64,000 nucleotides of DNA from Bernardetia sp. ABR2-2B (GCF_037126435.1 NZ_CP147020.1:3824001-3888000); one strand, 5' to 3'. Counted from the first letter of the stretch, positions 55,451 through 63,061 are shown. The notes: generated from the sequence alone by a model not told the origin. Program-made: numbers and translations.

Positions 55451-55536
55451 TGCTGATTGAGGGATTCGAACCCACACTCACATTTCTGCAAAACAGGGCT
55501 TAAACCTATCGTGTCTTCCAGTTTCACCAAATCAGC
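55451..55536 (-). tRNA. tRNA-Leu(TAA)
   Basis: 86 nt, type II. Acceptor GCTGATT/AATCAGC, anticodon loop TTTAAGC, 17-nt variable region, T loop TTCGAAT, discriminator A. One T-stem mismatch. No CCA. Last gene of the minus-strand tRNA array. Confidence 0.92.
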
Positions 55537-55541
55537 AGTTG

Positions 55542-55615
55542 TAGCGATAGAGAGATTCGAACTCTCAAAACCTAGAGCCTAAATCTAGTACGTATGCCAG
55601 TTCCGTCATATCGCT
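55542..55615 (-). tRNA. tRNA-Leu(TAG) with a truncated variable arm
   Basis: 74 nt. Acceptor AGCGATA/TATCGCT, anticodon stem CTAGA/TCTAG, loop TTTAGGC (anticodon TAG), T arm GAGAG-TTCGAAT-CTCTC. The variable region is only GTTTT, yet tRNA-Leu is normally type II. The D region (GACGGAACTGGCATA) is leucine-like, so the long arm seems deleted. Confidence 0.85.
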
Positions 55616-55622
55616 ATTTTTG

Positions 55623-55709
55623 CAGATAGTACAGGATTCGAACCTGTGTATCAAGTTAATGATAAATGAGTTAGCAACCCATCGCAATAAACCACTCTGC
55701 CAACTATCT
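55623..55709 (-). tRNA. tRNA-Ser(GCT)
   Basis: 87 nt, type II. Acceptor AGATAGT/ACTATCT, loop TTGCTAA, 18-nt variable arm, discriminator G. Confidence 0.92.
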
Positions 55710-55717
55710 GTATTTTG

Positions 55718-55806
55718 AAGAGAGTAAGGGATTCGAACCCTTGTACCGAACAAACGGTATCTTGTTTTCAAGACAAGCGCAATCAGCCAGACTCTGCCAA
55801 CTCTCT
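55718..55806 (-). tRNA. tRNA-Ser(TGA)
   Basis: 89 nt, type II. Acceptor AGAGAGT/ACTCTCT, stem CTTGT/ACAAG, loop CTTGAAA, variable arm with ACCG/CGGT stem, T arm AAGGG-TTCGAAT-CCCTT. Confidence 0.9.
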
Positions 55807-55816
55807 TTTTTATTTG

Positions 55817-55888
55817 TATAACAGGCAAGATTCGAACTTGCGACCTCTTCATTCCAAATGAAGTAAACTACCACCGTTATCCTGCTAT
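55817..55888 (-). tRNA. tRNA-Pro(TGG)
   Basis: 72 nt. Acceptor ATAGCAG/CTGTTAT, stem CTTCA/TGAAG, loop TTTGGAA, T arm GCAAG-TTCGAAT-CTTGC, discriminator A. D stem is weak (TAAC/GTTT). Confidence 0.85.
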
Positions 55889-55893
55889 ATATG

Positions 55894-55965
55894 AGCGAAA
55901 TGAGAATTTCGAAATCTCAACCCTCAGTTTGGAAAACTGATGCTCTGCCTTTGAGCTAATTTCGC
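55894..55965 (-). tRNA. tRNA-Gly(TCC)
   Basis: 72 nt. Acceptor GCGAAAT/ATTTCGC, D stem GCTC/GAGC, stem TCAGT/ACTGA, loop TTTCCAA, discriminator U as usual for glycine. Confidence 0.92.
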
Positions 55966-55978
55966 TTTTTTGAAATAG

Positions 55979-56060
55979 ATGCGAGTGTTGGATTCGAACC
56001 AACGTATGTCGCATGACCCCAGCTTATGAGACTGGTGAGAAACCACTTCTCGAACTCGCA
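55979..56060 (-). tRNA. tRNA with CAT anticodon and an enlarged variable region
   Basis: 82 nt. Acceptor TGCGAGT/ACTCGCA, D stem GAGA/TCTC, stem CCAGT/GCTGG, loop CTCATAA. The variable region is 15 nt (GGTCATGCGACATAC) and can form a GTC/GAC mini-stem. Met or Ile(CAU) tRNAs have 5 nt there, so about 10 extra nucleotides seem inserted. Discriminator reads U. Confidence 0.8.
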
Positions 56061-56070
56061 TTATAATTTG

Positions 56071-56143
56071 TGGAAAAGATTGGATTCGAACCAATGACCA
56101 ACAGAGCTTCAATCTGACACTCTACCATCTGAGTTACTTTTCC
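56071..56143 (-). tRNA. tRNA-Phe(GAA)
   Basis: 73 nt. Acceptor GGAAAAG/CTTTTCC, D stem ACTC/GAGT, loop TTGAAGC, T arm ATTGG-TTCGAAT-CCAAT, discriminator A. Confidence 0.92.
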
Positions 56144-56149
56144 AATTTG

Positions 56150-56221
56150 CGAGAATGGAAGGTGTCGAACCTACGACCTATCGGTTAACAGCCGATTGCT
56201 CTACCACTGAGCTACACTCTC
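56150..56221 (-). tRNA. tRNA-Asn(GTT)
   Basis: 72 nt. Acceptor GAGAGTG/CATTCTC, D stem GCTC/GAGC, stem ATCGG/CCGAT, loop CTGTTAA, discriminator G. Confidence 0.93.
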
Positions 56222-56225
56222 ATTT

Positions 56226-56258
56226 TACACACTCTGTAAGAATCAAACTCATGTGTAT
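56226..56258 (-). pseudogene. tRNA 3'-half remnant
   Basis: The gap between tRNA-Asn and tRNA-Gln is 44 bp, the widest in the array. On the minus strand it reads CACATGAGTTTGATTCTTAC then AGAGTGTGT, like a decayed T arm (loop TTTGATT) plus acceptor strand. No anticodon arm remains. Confidence 0.5.
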
Positions 56259-56265
56259 GCTTTTG

Positions 56266-56338
56266 TTACCTCGTTAGGGTTCGAACCTAAACTCTTCTGA
56301 ACCAAAGTCAGACGTGTTACCCATTACACCACAAGGCA
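56266..56338 (-). tRNA. tRNA-Gln(TTG)
   Basis: 73 nt. Acceptor TGCCTTG/CGAGGTA with two G-U pairs, stem TCTGA/TCAGA, loop CTTTGGT, T arm TTAGG-TTCGAAC-CCTAA, discriminator A. Confidence 0.92.
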
Positions 56339-56354
56339 ATATTTATTTTTATTG

Positions 56355-56438
56355 TGGAAACTATAGGATTCGAACCTATAAAGTCGCAAGACTCCAGATT
56401 TACAGTCTGGCGCAGATTCCCATATCTACAAAGTTTCC
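56355..56438 (-). tRNA. tRNA-Tyr(GTA)
   Basis: 84 nt, type II as expected for bacterial tyrosine tRNA. Acceptor GGAAACT/AGTTTCC, stem CCAGA/TCTGG, loop CTGTAAA, variable arm with AGTC/GACT, discriminator A. Confidence 0.92.
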
Positions 56439-56450
56439 ATATTATAATTG

Positions 56451-56522
56451 TACTCCATAGCAGAATCGAACTGCTGTTATCTCTTAGAAAGAGAGATGTG
56501 ATAACCCCTACACTAATGGAGC
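56451..56522 (-). tRNA. tRNA-Glu(TTC)
   Basis: 72 nt. Acceptor GCTCCAT/ATGGAGT (G-U at the end), stem TCTCT/AGAGA, loop CTTTCTA, T loop TTCGATT, discriminator A. Confidence 0.9.
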
Positions 56523-56533
56523 AGGTTTAAGAG

Positions 56534-56607
56534 TTAGGCTAATAGGGTTCGAACCTATGACATTCTGTGCATCAGACAGATACTCTGACCAACTGAGTTA
56601 TAGCCTA
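56534..56607 (-). tRNA. tRNA-Ile(GAT)
   Basis: 74 nt. Acceptor TAGGCTA/TAGCCTA, D stem ACTC/GAGT, stem TCTGT/ACAGA, loop CTGATGC, T arm ATAGG-TTCGAAC-CCTAT, discriminator A. Confidence 0.93.
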
Positions 56608-56615
56608 ATTTATAG

Positions 56616-56689
56616 ATGCAGTGATCGGACTCGAACCGATGACCTGAAGGTTATGAGCCTTCCGAGCTACCAACTGCTACCACGCTGCA
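56616..56689 (-). tRNA. tRNA-Met-like (CAT), first of the array
   Basis: 74 nt. Acceptor TGCAGCG/CACTGCA has one C-A mismatch, stem GAAGG/CCTTC, loop CTCATAA, T arm ATCGG-TTCGAGT-CCGAT. The D region has one extra base compared with GAGC/GCTC. Met or Ile(CAU) cannot be told apart here; discriminator reads U. Confidence 0.85.
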
Positions 56690-56732
56690 TTATTTGTTTT
56701 GATAAACCCTGTTTGCCTGTTTAAAGTTCCTT

Positions 56733-56960
56733 TCAATGCTTCTCTATTCTACTTGAAAAATTAGGCATAGTAGGAGGGTTTGGATAAAACAAATGACAAT
56801 CTTCCCTTTTCTCTACGACAGAAACTTTATTATTAGGAACAGTCCAATACTTACTATCAATATCTTGATAGCCTTCGTTTTCTGAAATAGAAGTTGTAAA
56901 CCTTTTACAAGAGTCTTTTATTTCACAAGCTACTCCTGCACATTTTGCGATGTCATTCAT
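56733..56960 (-). CDS. Small Cys-containing protein, 75 aa
   Basis: 75 residues from the ATG at 56960 (MNDIAKCAGVACEIKDSCKRF). An ATG at 57011 would run 47 bp into the endolysin gene and is less likely. Four cysteines (C7, C12, C18, and C56 in EDCHLFYP) plus a nearby His suggest a small metal-binding fold; this is inference. No known family. It follows the amidase with 4 bp spacing, so it may belong to the lysis unit. Confidence 0.6.
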   Translation of the reverse strand: MNDIAKCAGVACEIKDSCKRFTTSISENEGYQDIDSKYWTVPNNKVSVVEKREDCHLFYPNPPTMPNFSSRIEKH

Positions 56961-56964
56961 AAAA

Positions 56965-57840
56965 TCAGTTATTAAAATAATTATCAACTCCCCTCGTAAT
57001 TGCCTTAGCAATAGTAGTCTGTCCTTCTTGACTTTTTAAATATTCTAAATCACTACTATTTGTCATAAAAGCGCATTCAACCGTTACGGCAGGGCAAATA
57101 GTTTTTCTAAGCACCATGTAATTCCACCCAACAGCTTTTCCTCTATTAAAACTCCAAGCTCGGTCTGGTAAGCCTGTTAGCTTTATCATTTGCTCGTGTA
57201 TGTCAATGGCTAGTTTTTCTCCTTCTTTGCTGTATTGTAAAATTTTATTTCCATTCTCATCCTTTATAGTCCTTTTCCAAAAAAAACTAACAGTTCCACT
57301 GGCAGGAGTAAACTCTAGTTTTGGGAAGTTTGGCTGATGAGCATTACAATGAAGGTCTATACAAATTACTTTTTTGCCTTGCTCTCTAGCCTTGAGTGTA
57401 ATTCTATTAATATGACCAATTACTATGTTTAGAGCTTTTATTGGATTTGGGTCTTCATAATCATAAGGGTTGGCAATGACACACTCATAACCTAGCCTTT
57501 CTAACATCGGAATTGTCTTTTCAGTAATCCATTTATTCAAAGTGTATTCTTTTGTTTTGTCAGGAGCTTCTTTACCAGAAGTATTCAAGCCGTGTCCATT
57601 TCTGAAAACGATAAGATTATTTTTGTTTGGATTCGGCTTTTCTTTTCCCTCCTGCTCCTTTTCAGATTCCTCAATCAAAACCTCAATCGGCTCTTTTTCT
57701 TCTTCTTTAAAGTCATCAATGGCAACAGGTATATTGATAATTATATCATCACTATCTTCTCCTATCTCTTCATCTATTTTTTCTTTCTTTTTCAAAATCC
57801 CTAACCAAAACAGGATTAATTTTACACTTCCCCAAATCAT
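56965..57840 (-). CDS. N-acetylmuramoyl-L-alanine amidase (endolysin, Amidase_3)
   Basis: 291 residues. An N-terminal hydrophobic segment (2-16, IWGSVKLILFWLGIL) is a likely membrane anchor or signal-arrest sequence, then an acidic linker (20-70). The catalytic domain has zinc ligands His83 in RNGHGLNTSG, Glu98 in KTKEYT and His164 in IDLHCNAH, and catalytic Glu255 in VECAFMTN. It cleaves the amide bond between MurNAc and the stem peptide for host lysis or exit. A 4-bp gap couples it to the Cys-containing gene downstream. Upstream lies the PAS gene on the same strand. Confidence 0.92.
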   Translation of the reverse strand: MIWGSVKLILFWLGILKKKEKIDEEIGEDSDDIIINIPVAIDDFKEEEKEPIEVLIEESEKEQEGKEKPNPNKNNLIVFRNGHGLNTSGKEAPDKTKEYTLNKWITEKTIPMLERLGYECVIANPYDYEDPNPIKALNIVIGHINRITLKAREQGKKVICIDLHCNAHQPNFPKLEFTPASGTVSFFWKRTIKDENGNKILQYSKEGEKLAIDIHEQMIKLTGLPDRAWSFNRGKAVGWNYMVLRKTICPAVTVECAFMTNSSDLEYLKSQEGQTTIAKAITRGVDNYFNN

Positions 57841-57847
57841 ATTTTTT

Positions 57848-58258
57848 TTATTTTATTATTCTAGCAATTCCAATTACAATTTTACCATCTGTATTTGCTA
57901 CACTATTCCATTCTAATAATACATCCTCATTTTTTGCATTTTTATAATAGTTTCTAAATTTAGAATCTGAAACAGCTCCTTTTTTTTCTCCAGTAAATAG
58001 TTTCCATGTTTCTTCCTTGCTTCGCTCAGAGATATAATTGATGAAGCACTCGCCTGTCATCATTATATAATCTAAACCTAACTTGTCTTGCCAAGCCTTA
58101 TTTACCACTAAAATTTTACCTGTATCTATCTCTACAATTAGAAATAAATCTTTCAATACATCTAAAATATCCGAGAAGGAAAATTGAAGTGATAGCATAT
58201 TAGCAAATCGTTCAGACCTTCTTATTTCTCTCTCCACATTTTCATTATCAGTAGTCAT
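57848..58258 (-). CDS. PAS-domain protein in the phage lysis region
   Basis: 136 residues from the ATG at 58258 (MTTDNENVEREIRRSERF). An ATG at 58372 would add a low-complexity Lys/Phe stretch lying in the divergent promoter gap and is rejected. Contains a PAS fold: ILDVLKDLFLIVEIDTGKILVVNKAW, then YIMMTGECFINYI, and a C-terminal NYYKNAKNEDVLLEWNSVANTDGKIVIGIAR strand pair. There is no kinase or output domain. A sensory module next to the endolysin gene, 7 bp away, is odd; it may tune lysis or bind a host regulator. Confidence 0.8.
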   Translation of the reverse strand: MTTDNENVEREIRRSERFANMLSLQFSFSDILDVLKDLFLIVEIDTGKILVVNKAWQDKLGLDYIMMTGECFINYISERSKEETWKLFTGEKKGAVSDSKFRNYYKNAKNEDVLLEWNSVANTDGKIVIGIARIIK

Positions 58259-58423
58259 TTTTTGAAAAATTGATAGTAAATCAGTTCTTTTTTTGATAAA
58301 AGTAAAAAAATAAAGCTGTTTTTTTATGAATTTTGCAAAAAAATCAAATAATTTTATCATTTTTACAATCAAACGTTATAATTGTTAAAGATTTTATAAT
58401 CAATCACTTAATTTTTTAGAAAA

Positions 58424-58786
58424 ATGGTAGAGCAAAATGAAAGTATAGAAGAGTTGAAAGATGTAGTTTCTTTCTTGTGTGACACAGGCGAAGCTATAGA
58501 TAGAATCTATGAAGATGGAAAAGCAGAGGCAGATGAGTTTGTGAAAGAAGGAACAGGATTGCTAATAAAATCTCCTAAACTAACAGGTTTACCGAAAGCA
58601 ATTGAACAAAGAAAGCTTTTAGTAAATCCTGCTAAACGCAAAGAACTCAACGATTTTGTAGCGCAAGATTTAGACCTCTTGAATGATGGAGTAGAAGAAG
58701 TTGTTGAAAATGGCTTGAATGCTCTTGACGCATTAACAACACTTGGTCAGTCTGTGCATAAATTGAGACAGAAGAAAGTAGCGTAA
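58424..58786 (+). CDS. Small phage protein, Glu/Asp-rich helical
   Basis: 120 residues. Helical, Glu/Asp-rich: VEQNESIEELKDVVSFLCDTGEAIDRIYEDGKAEADEFVKEGTGLLIKSPKLTGLPKAIEQRK, then LNDFVAQDLDLLNDGVEEVVENGLNAL. No signal or membrane helix. It sits 41 bp before the portal gene on the same strand, in the usual place of small packaging or head-assembly proteins. No known family is recognised. Confidence 0.65.
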   Translation: MVEQNESIEELKDVVSFLCDTGEAIDRIYEDGKAEADEFVKEGTGLLIKSPKLTGLPKAIEQRKLLVNPAKRKELNDFVAQDLDLLNDGVEEVVENGLNALDALTTLGQSVHKLRQKKVA

Positions 58787-58827
58787 TTAAAAAAAGCAAA
58801 AGATAATTTTATAAGTAAAAACAGAAG

Positions 58828-61185
58828 ATGCTGCCAGGATTAGATAAACTACTTTTTTGGAAAAAAAAGCCAAAGAAGGGCAAGGACGAGTATAAACACG
58901 AAGCCCAAAAGGAGAAAAGTAGCAGTAAGGTTGTTTATAAATTTCCAATTAGTGGAGGTTCTCGTAGCTCTTCTGTTTCTACTAAAGGTTCGTTTGCAGG
59001 AGGAGATAAAGAAAGAGAAATTTACCCAGAGTTTCCTTTGGAGTGGATTCCAATTTTGAGAAATCTTTCTGTCTATGATAGGAATGTAGGTAGAGCCGTA
59101 AATAATAGTGTTGCTCTTGCTCAAACTACTTATCAAATCGAACTACCTGACAATCTATCCAAAAGGGATAGAAAAAATATTATGGAGACGATTCGCACTT
59201 TTGAAAAAGATGCTAACATACATTCTTTTACAAGAAATGCGATACGTACAGTTACTTATTCTGGTGGAATTGCTACTGATGCTATTTTAGTTGCTAATCC
59301 TTTTCCTTCTGCTGTGAAGCGTTTGGCTATTTTGGATTTGTCTAATATTCGCTTCAACTACAATCCAAAGTCGGATGAGTACATAGCCAAGCAAGTAAAT
59401 GTCAATGTGATTGGTAAGTCAGAAATTATACTTCGAAAAGAAACTTTCTTTTATGAATGTATAAACCAGTTGGAGGAAAATCCTTATCCAGTACCTGCTT
59501 TGTTGGCAGCAATTGAAGATATAACAACTCAAAAGGAGATGTTAGATAATTTCAAAATTATCATTCAAAAATTGGGAATGATGGGTTTTTTGGAAGTGCT
59601 TGTTAGCATACCAGAACAAAAAAAAGGAGAAAACAATGATGCTTTTTATGAGAGATGTAAAAAACATCTGATTGAATATACTGATGAAATCAATAAAGGT
59701 CTAGCAAATGGATTTGCAGTAGCCTATGAAGGAGCAGCTTCTTTCAAGATGAATGCTACTAACATAAACTTTACAGGTGCAGAAAAAGCCTTTGAAATCA
59801 TCAATAAACTATTGCACAACGGACTGAATACTGATGGTGTTTTTATGAACGATAATACGAACACTTCTGAAACATTCGCTAGAGTTCTTTTGCAAGTTCT
59901 GATTGGCAATATTGATAGCATCCAAAAGACAGTTGCTTCTGTTTTAAGTCAAGCGTTTCTACTTCACTTGAGGCTACAAGGTTTTACCAAATTGGATTGG
60001 GTAAATGTTGTTTTTGAAAAGCCACTCATTGGAGATGCCTTGAAAGAAGCTCAGACCGAGGCAGTAAGAATACAGAATGCTAAGGCAAAAGAGGATGCTG
60101 GGTATATTGATTCAGATGCAGCAGCTCAAGAGTTAGGACATGAAAAAGCATCTGGTATCAAAAAAGAAAATCAAACACCTACTCCAAAAGTAGAAGTAGG
60201 ACCCGATAATAATACAAACCCTGATAAGGAAACAGAGGTATCTCTATCAAGGGAAGCCGATTTTGAAGCGACAGACTATAAAGATGATTATCTGACTAAA
60301 AATGCAGATAATTATTATACAGTTTTGGAGAGAAAATACAAGTCAGCAAGTAAGAAATTAATCAAGTTAGTAAAAGGAAATTTAGAAGAAATTGAACTTA
60401 CTAATGAGAATGATTTAGTAACTATTTTCTTTTTAGTTGTAGAGCAAAACTGGGAAACGCTCTTTACAGAGAATATCCAGAAAGACATTGAAAATTATAC
60501 ACAAAAGGTGTATAGAAAGTATCGTAAAGACAAATCTATTTTTCCAAAAGAGGAAGAAAAAGAAACTCAAAATGCAAAGGCTATAAATGCTAGTTTTGTC
60601 TCTCCTCCAGAGATGGTGGAGGATTTTTTAGACACTCGTTTGATTGAGTATTTGGCAGAAAGTGATGGTTTTTACTTGGGTAAATTCATTACAGATGAAG
60701 CTGCTAAACGCAGGATTACTCAAATGCTATTAGACTTTTATGTGGCAAATGATGGCGAAATTGGAAATAGCCAAACGCTTAGAGAGTTTGCAGAATTGAT
60801 GCAATCTCAACTAGAAATAGAGTTGTTTCAAATTCGTAGGATTGTAGATACAACGATGACAAATGCAAGGAATTTTGCACACATCAAGTATCTAAATCAA
60901 GCTGAAATAAAGCAGTTCAGAAGAGTAGAAATTGGAGATAGATTGACTTGTGTACACTGTCAAGCAATAGACGGAGATATATATGAGGTAGCGATGGAAA
61001 TTAGAAAAGCAGAAATCTTTGTTTCTTCTAATCCAGAAGATATAGTAAATATTTCTCCATTTGTAACGACAATAGATATTGATTCTTTTAGAAATATGAG
61101 TGCAGCCGAAAGACAAGCGCAAGGAATAGGCGCACAGGCAGCACATCCAAAATGTAGGGGGAGAATTGTAGCAGTTGTAAATTAG
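58828..61185 (+). CDS. Portal protein fused to Mu gpF-like minor head protein
   Basis: 785 residues. An N-terminal portal-like region (about 60-430) has YDRNVGRAVNNSVALAQTTYQIELPD, SGGIATDAILV and FARVLLQVLIGNIDSIQKTVASVLSQAF. A Pro/Glu linker follows (about 445-485). The C-terminal region (about 570-785) resembles Mu gpF-like head-morphogenesis domains: VDTTMTNARNFAHIKYLNQAEIKQFRRVEIGDRLTCVHCQAIDGDIYEV and the terminal AHPKCRGRIVAVVN. Portal forms the DNA entry ring; gpF-type proteins help head assembly. Fusing both into one chain is less common than separate genes. It is the first structural gene after the inserted island. Confidence 0.85.
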   Translation: MLPGLDKLLFWKKKPKKGKDEYKHEAQKEKSSSKVVYKFPISGGSRSSSVSTKGSFAGGDKEREIYPEFPLEWIPILRNLSVYDRNVGRAVNNSVALAQTTYQIELPDNLSKRDRKNIMETIRTFEKDANIHSFTRNAIRTVTYSGGIATDAILVANPFPSAVKRLAILDLSNIRFNYNPKSDEYIAKQVNVNVIGKSEIILRKETFFYECINQLEENPYPVPALLAAIEDITTQKEMLDNFKIIIQKLGMMGFLEVLVSIPEQKKGENNDAFYERCKKHLIEYTDEINKGLANGFAVAYEGAASFKMNATNINFTGAEKAFEIINKLLHNGLNTDGVFMNDNTNTSETFARVLLQVLIGNIDSIQKTVASVLSQAFLLHLRLQGFTKLDWVNVVFEKPLIGDALKEAQTEAVRIQNAKAKEDAGYIDSDAAAQELGHEKASGIKKENQTPTPKVEVGPDNNTNPDKETEVSLSREADFEATDYKDDYLTKNADNYYTVLERKYKSASKKLIKLVKGNLEEIELTNENDLVTIFFLVVEQNWETLFTENIQKDIENYTQKVYRKYRKDKSIFPKEEEKETQNAKAINASFVSPPEMVEDFLDTRLIEYLAESDGFYLGKFITDEAAKRRITQMLLDFYVANDGEIGNSQTLREFAELMQSQLEIELFQIRRIVDTTMTNARNFAHIKYLNQAEIKQFRRVEIGDRLTCVHCQAIDGDIYEVAMEIRKAEIFVSSNPEDIVNISPFVTTIDIDSFRNMSAAERQAQGIGAQAAHPKCRGRIVAVVN

Positions 61186-61190
61186 AAGAT

Positions 61191-61631
61191 ATGGAAGCAG
61201 AATTGAAAATTGTAGGAGGTGTCATCATTGCTATTATGTTTTTTGCCAACACAGGTATTGGTATTTGGATTTATCGCATTATGAAGTCTTCTGAAAAAGT
61301 CGATACGCTCAATGATGAGATAGACAAAACTAATGCTAAAATTACCAAAATAGAAGAAAAGGCAAGAAATGATAGACAGGATTTATTGGACAAAATTAAT
61401 TCTGAGCGAGAAGAAAGAATAAAGTTTGAAGCTCGTATAAAGCAAAATGAAAAAGACATTTCAAATTTGAGAAATGAATTATCTAGAAACTCTCAACGCT
61501 TTATAGAGATAGCTCAGAAGTTTGAAATTTCTATTACACACTTGAATACTTCTATGGAAAATTTCTCTGGGATACTAAAAGAAGTGAAAGAAGATTTGAA
61601 GGAAATAAAAACACATAGTGAGAAAAGATAA
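61191..61631 (+). CDS. Membrane-anchored coiled-coil phage protein
   Basis: 146 residues. One membrane helix (about 9-29: VGGVIIAIMFFANTGIGIWIYRI), then an almost unbroken coiled coil (35-140) rich in Lys, Glu and Asn (DEIDKTNAKITKIEEKARNDRQDLLDKINSEREERIKF). It begins 5 bp after the portal-fusion stop, so it is in the same operon. A membrane helix plus coiled coil next to virion genes could be a spanin or holin-associated component; nothing confirms it. Confidence 0.65.
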   Translation: MEAELKIVGGVIIAIMFFANTGIGIWIYRIMKSSEKVDTLNDEIDKTNAKITKIEEKARNDRQDLLDKINSEREERIKFEARIKQNEKDISNLRNELSRNSQRFIEIAQKFEISITHLNTSMENFSGILKEVKEDLKEIKTHSEKR

Positions 61632-61671
61632 GAAGTGAGATAAATTATTACAAAATAAACGGATAGTATAA

Positions 61672-63060
61672 ATGGATAAGAATAAAACAAAACGCCCCTT
61701 TGCAGTACAAGTCATTAACAAAGGACTTCCTGCTGTAGAAAATTTTGATAGTAACTACGCTTATTTTGGGTTTAGACTTTTCTCTGCTGACTCTATTATT
61801 GGAGCAGATGGATGGAATTGTTCTTACTGTCCAAAAGAAGTCTTACAAGAAGCTGCTCATAAATGGAACGAAAATGTCCTTCGCTTAGACCATAGATTAG
61901 CTACAAAAGAACTTGTCGGAACAATTTCTCAAGTTTGGTTCGATGACGGCACTATTCAAGATGGCGTTCGCATCCCCTCAGGTGTTAATGGTTATTTTAA
62001 AATTAACCGTACAGAATTTAGTAAAGAAGTAGAGTTACTACAATCTGACCCTGCTGGAATACGCTACACAAGTGCAGGTATTTCTTTTGAGTTCGAACCT
62101 TCCCATGAATTTGAGGACGATTGGGATTTTTGGAGGCAAGTAGGAAAGACAATCAATGGAGAGTATGTTCATTTCAAAATTACCAATATAGAAGAGGTCT
62201 TTGAGCAATCTCTAGTTTGGGAAGGCGCAGACCCTTGTGCAGTTAGGTTAGAAGAAGAAAATGATGAGGTTATTTTCAAATACTTGAAAGAAAACAGAGT
62301 ATTGGATGACAGTCGTTTGCAATCATTAAAAGACAGCAATCTTAGTTCTAAAGAATTCAAAACTGAGCTCAAAAAAGAAATGCCAAAAGGAATTGGTCGT
62401 TTTGCTAAGATGACTTTTGGAGGGAATCCTTCAGCAGGTAAACAAAATTTTTCAAACACAGAAGAAAAGTCAGCAAAAGACGAATCACAAAACCCACTTA
62501 ATCCCCTTGATGATACATTTGGAGAAGGTTTGGGTAAAATAATGAGTGAAGAAGAAGAGAAATTCAAAAGCATTATAGAGAAAAAGGAACAAAAACAAGT
62601 ATCTCTTGAGCAGCAACTCAAAGAAAAAACCTCTACCATTACAAGGCTACAAGTAGAAGTAGAAGAGCAAAAAGAGGAAGTAGCAAAGCTAAAAACTCAA
62701 CTTGATTTTGCTAATAAAAAAGCCAAAGACAACGAAGAGTTTGCAACCTTATCAAAAAAAATCTTAGAGAAACAAAGAAGTTATGCCAAAGAGGTCTATA
62801 CCAAGCAAGGTAAAGAACTGCCAAGTAGCATAGAAAATATCATCGATAAAGCTGACTTCGAAACGCTTGATGATTTGATTGTAGATTTTGGAGGCAAGTC
62901 TATGACAGCTTATGGGCAACCAAAATGTAGTGAGTGTGGCTCTCAAAAGTTTGTAATTCGCAATTCTGAACATACAGATTTGCCAGATGAGCGTAAAGGG
63001 AAAACTTCAAATTTAGATGAAGCATTAGATAATTTTAATTTCAACCAAACTATAAAATAA
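61672..63060 (+). CDS. Capsid maturation protease-scaffold protein
   Basis: 462 residues. The N-terminal third has a serine-protease pattern: His74 in RLDHRLATKE and Ser134 in RYTSAGISFEFEPS, as in prohead proteases. The middle is a linker with FGGNPSAGKQNFSN and a long coiled coil (about 305-370, KKEQKQVSLEQQLKEKTSTITRLQVEVEEQ) typical of scaffolds. The end has CSECGSQKF, one half of a zinc-ribbon. Protease plus scaffold in one chain is a known phage arrangement. Gene order portal, protease-scaffold, decoration, capsid supports the call. Confidence 0.8.
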   Translation: MDKNKTKRPFAVQVINKGLPAVENFDSNYAYFGFRLFSADSIIGADGWNCSYCPKEVLQEAAHKWNENVLRLDHRLATKELVGTISQVWFDDGTIQDGVRIPSGVNGYFKINRTEFSKEVELLQSDPAGIRYTSAGISFEFEPSHEFEDDWDFWRQVGKTINGEYVHFKITNIEEVFEQSLVWEGADPCAVRLEEENDEVIFKYLKENRVLDDSRLQSLKDSNLSSKEFKTELKKEMPKGIGRFAKMTFGGNPSAGKQNFSNTEEKSAKDESQNPLNPLDDTFGEGLGKIMSEEEEKFKSIIEKKEQKQVSLEQQLKEKTSTITRLQVEVEEQKEEVAKLKTQLDFANKKAKDNEEFATLSKKILEKQRSYAKEVYTKQGKELPSSIENIIDKADFETLDDLIVDFGGKSMTAYGQPKCSECGSQKFVIRNSEHTDLPDERKGKTSNLDEALDNFNFNQTIK

Positions 63061-63061
63061 G

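Noticed and set aside
55565-56112. Minus-strand ORFs of 95 and 62 residues in the tRNA region
   Set aside because: They cross several clear tRNA genes, and the translated tRNA T-loop motif explains their repeated RxxIP-like words.
58259-58372. N-terminal extension of the PAS protein
   Set aside because: The extra stretch is low-complexity Lys/Phe sequence in a divergent promoter region; ATG at 58258 is preferred.
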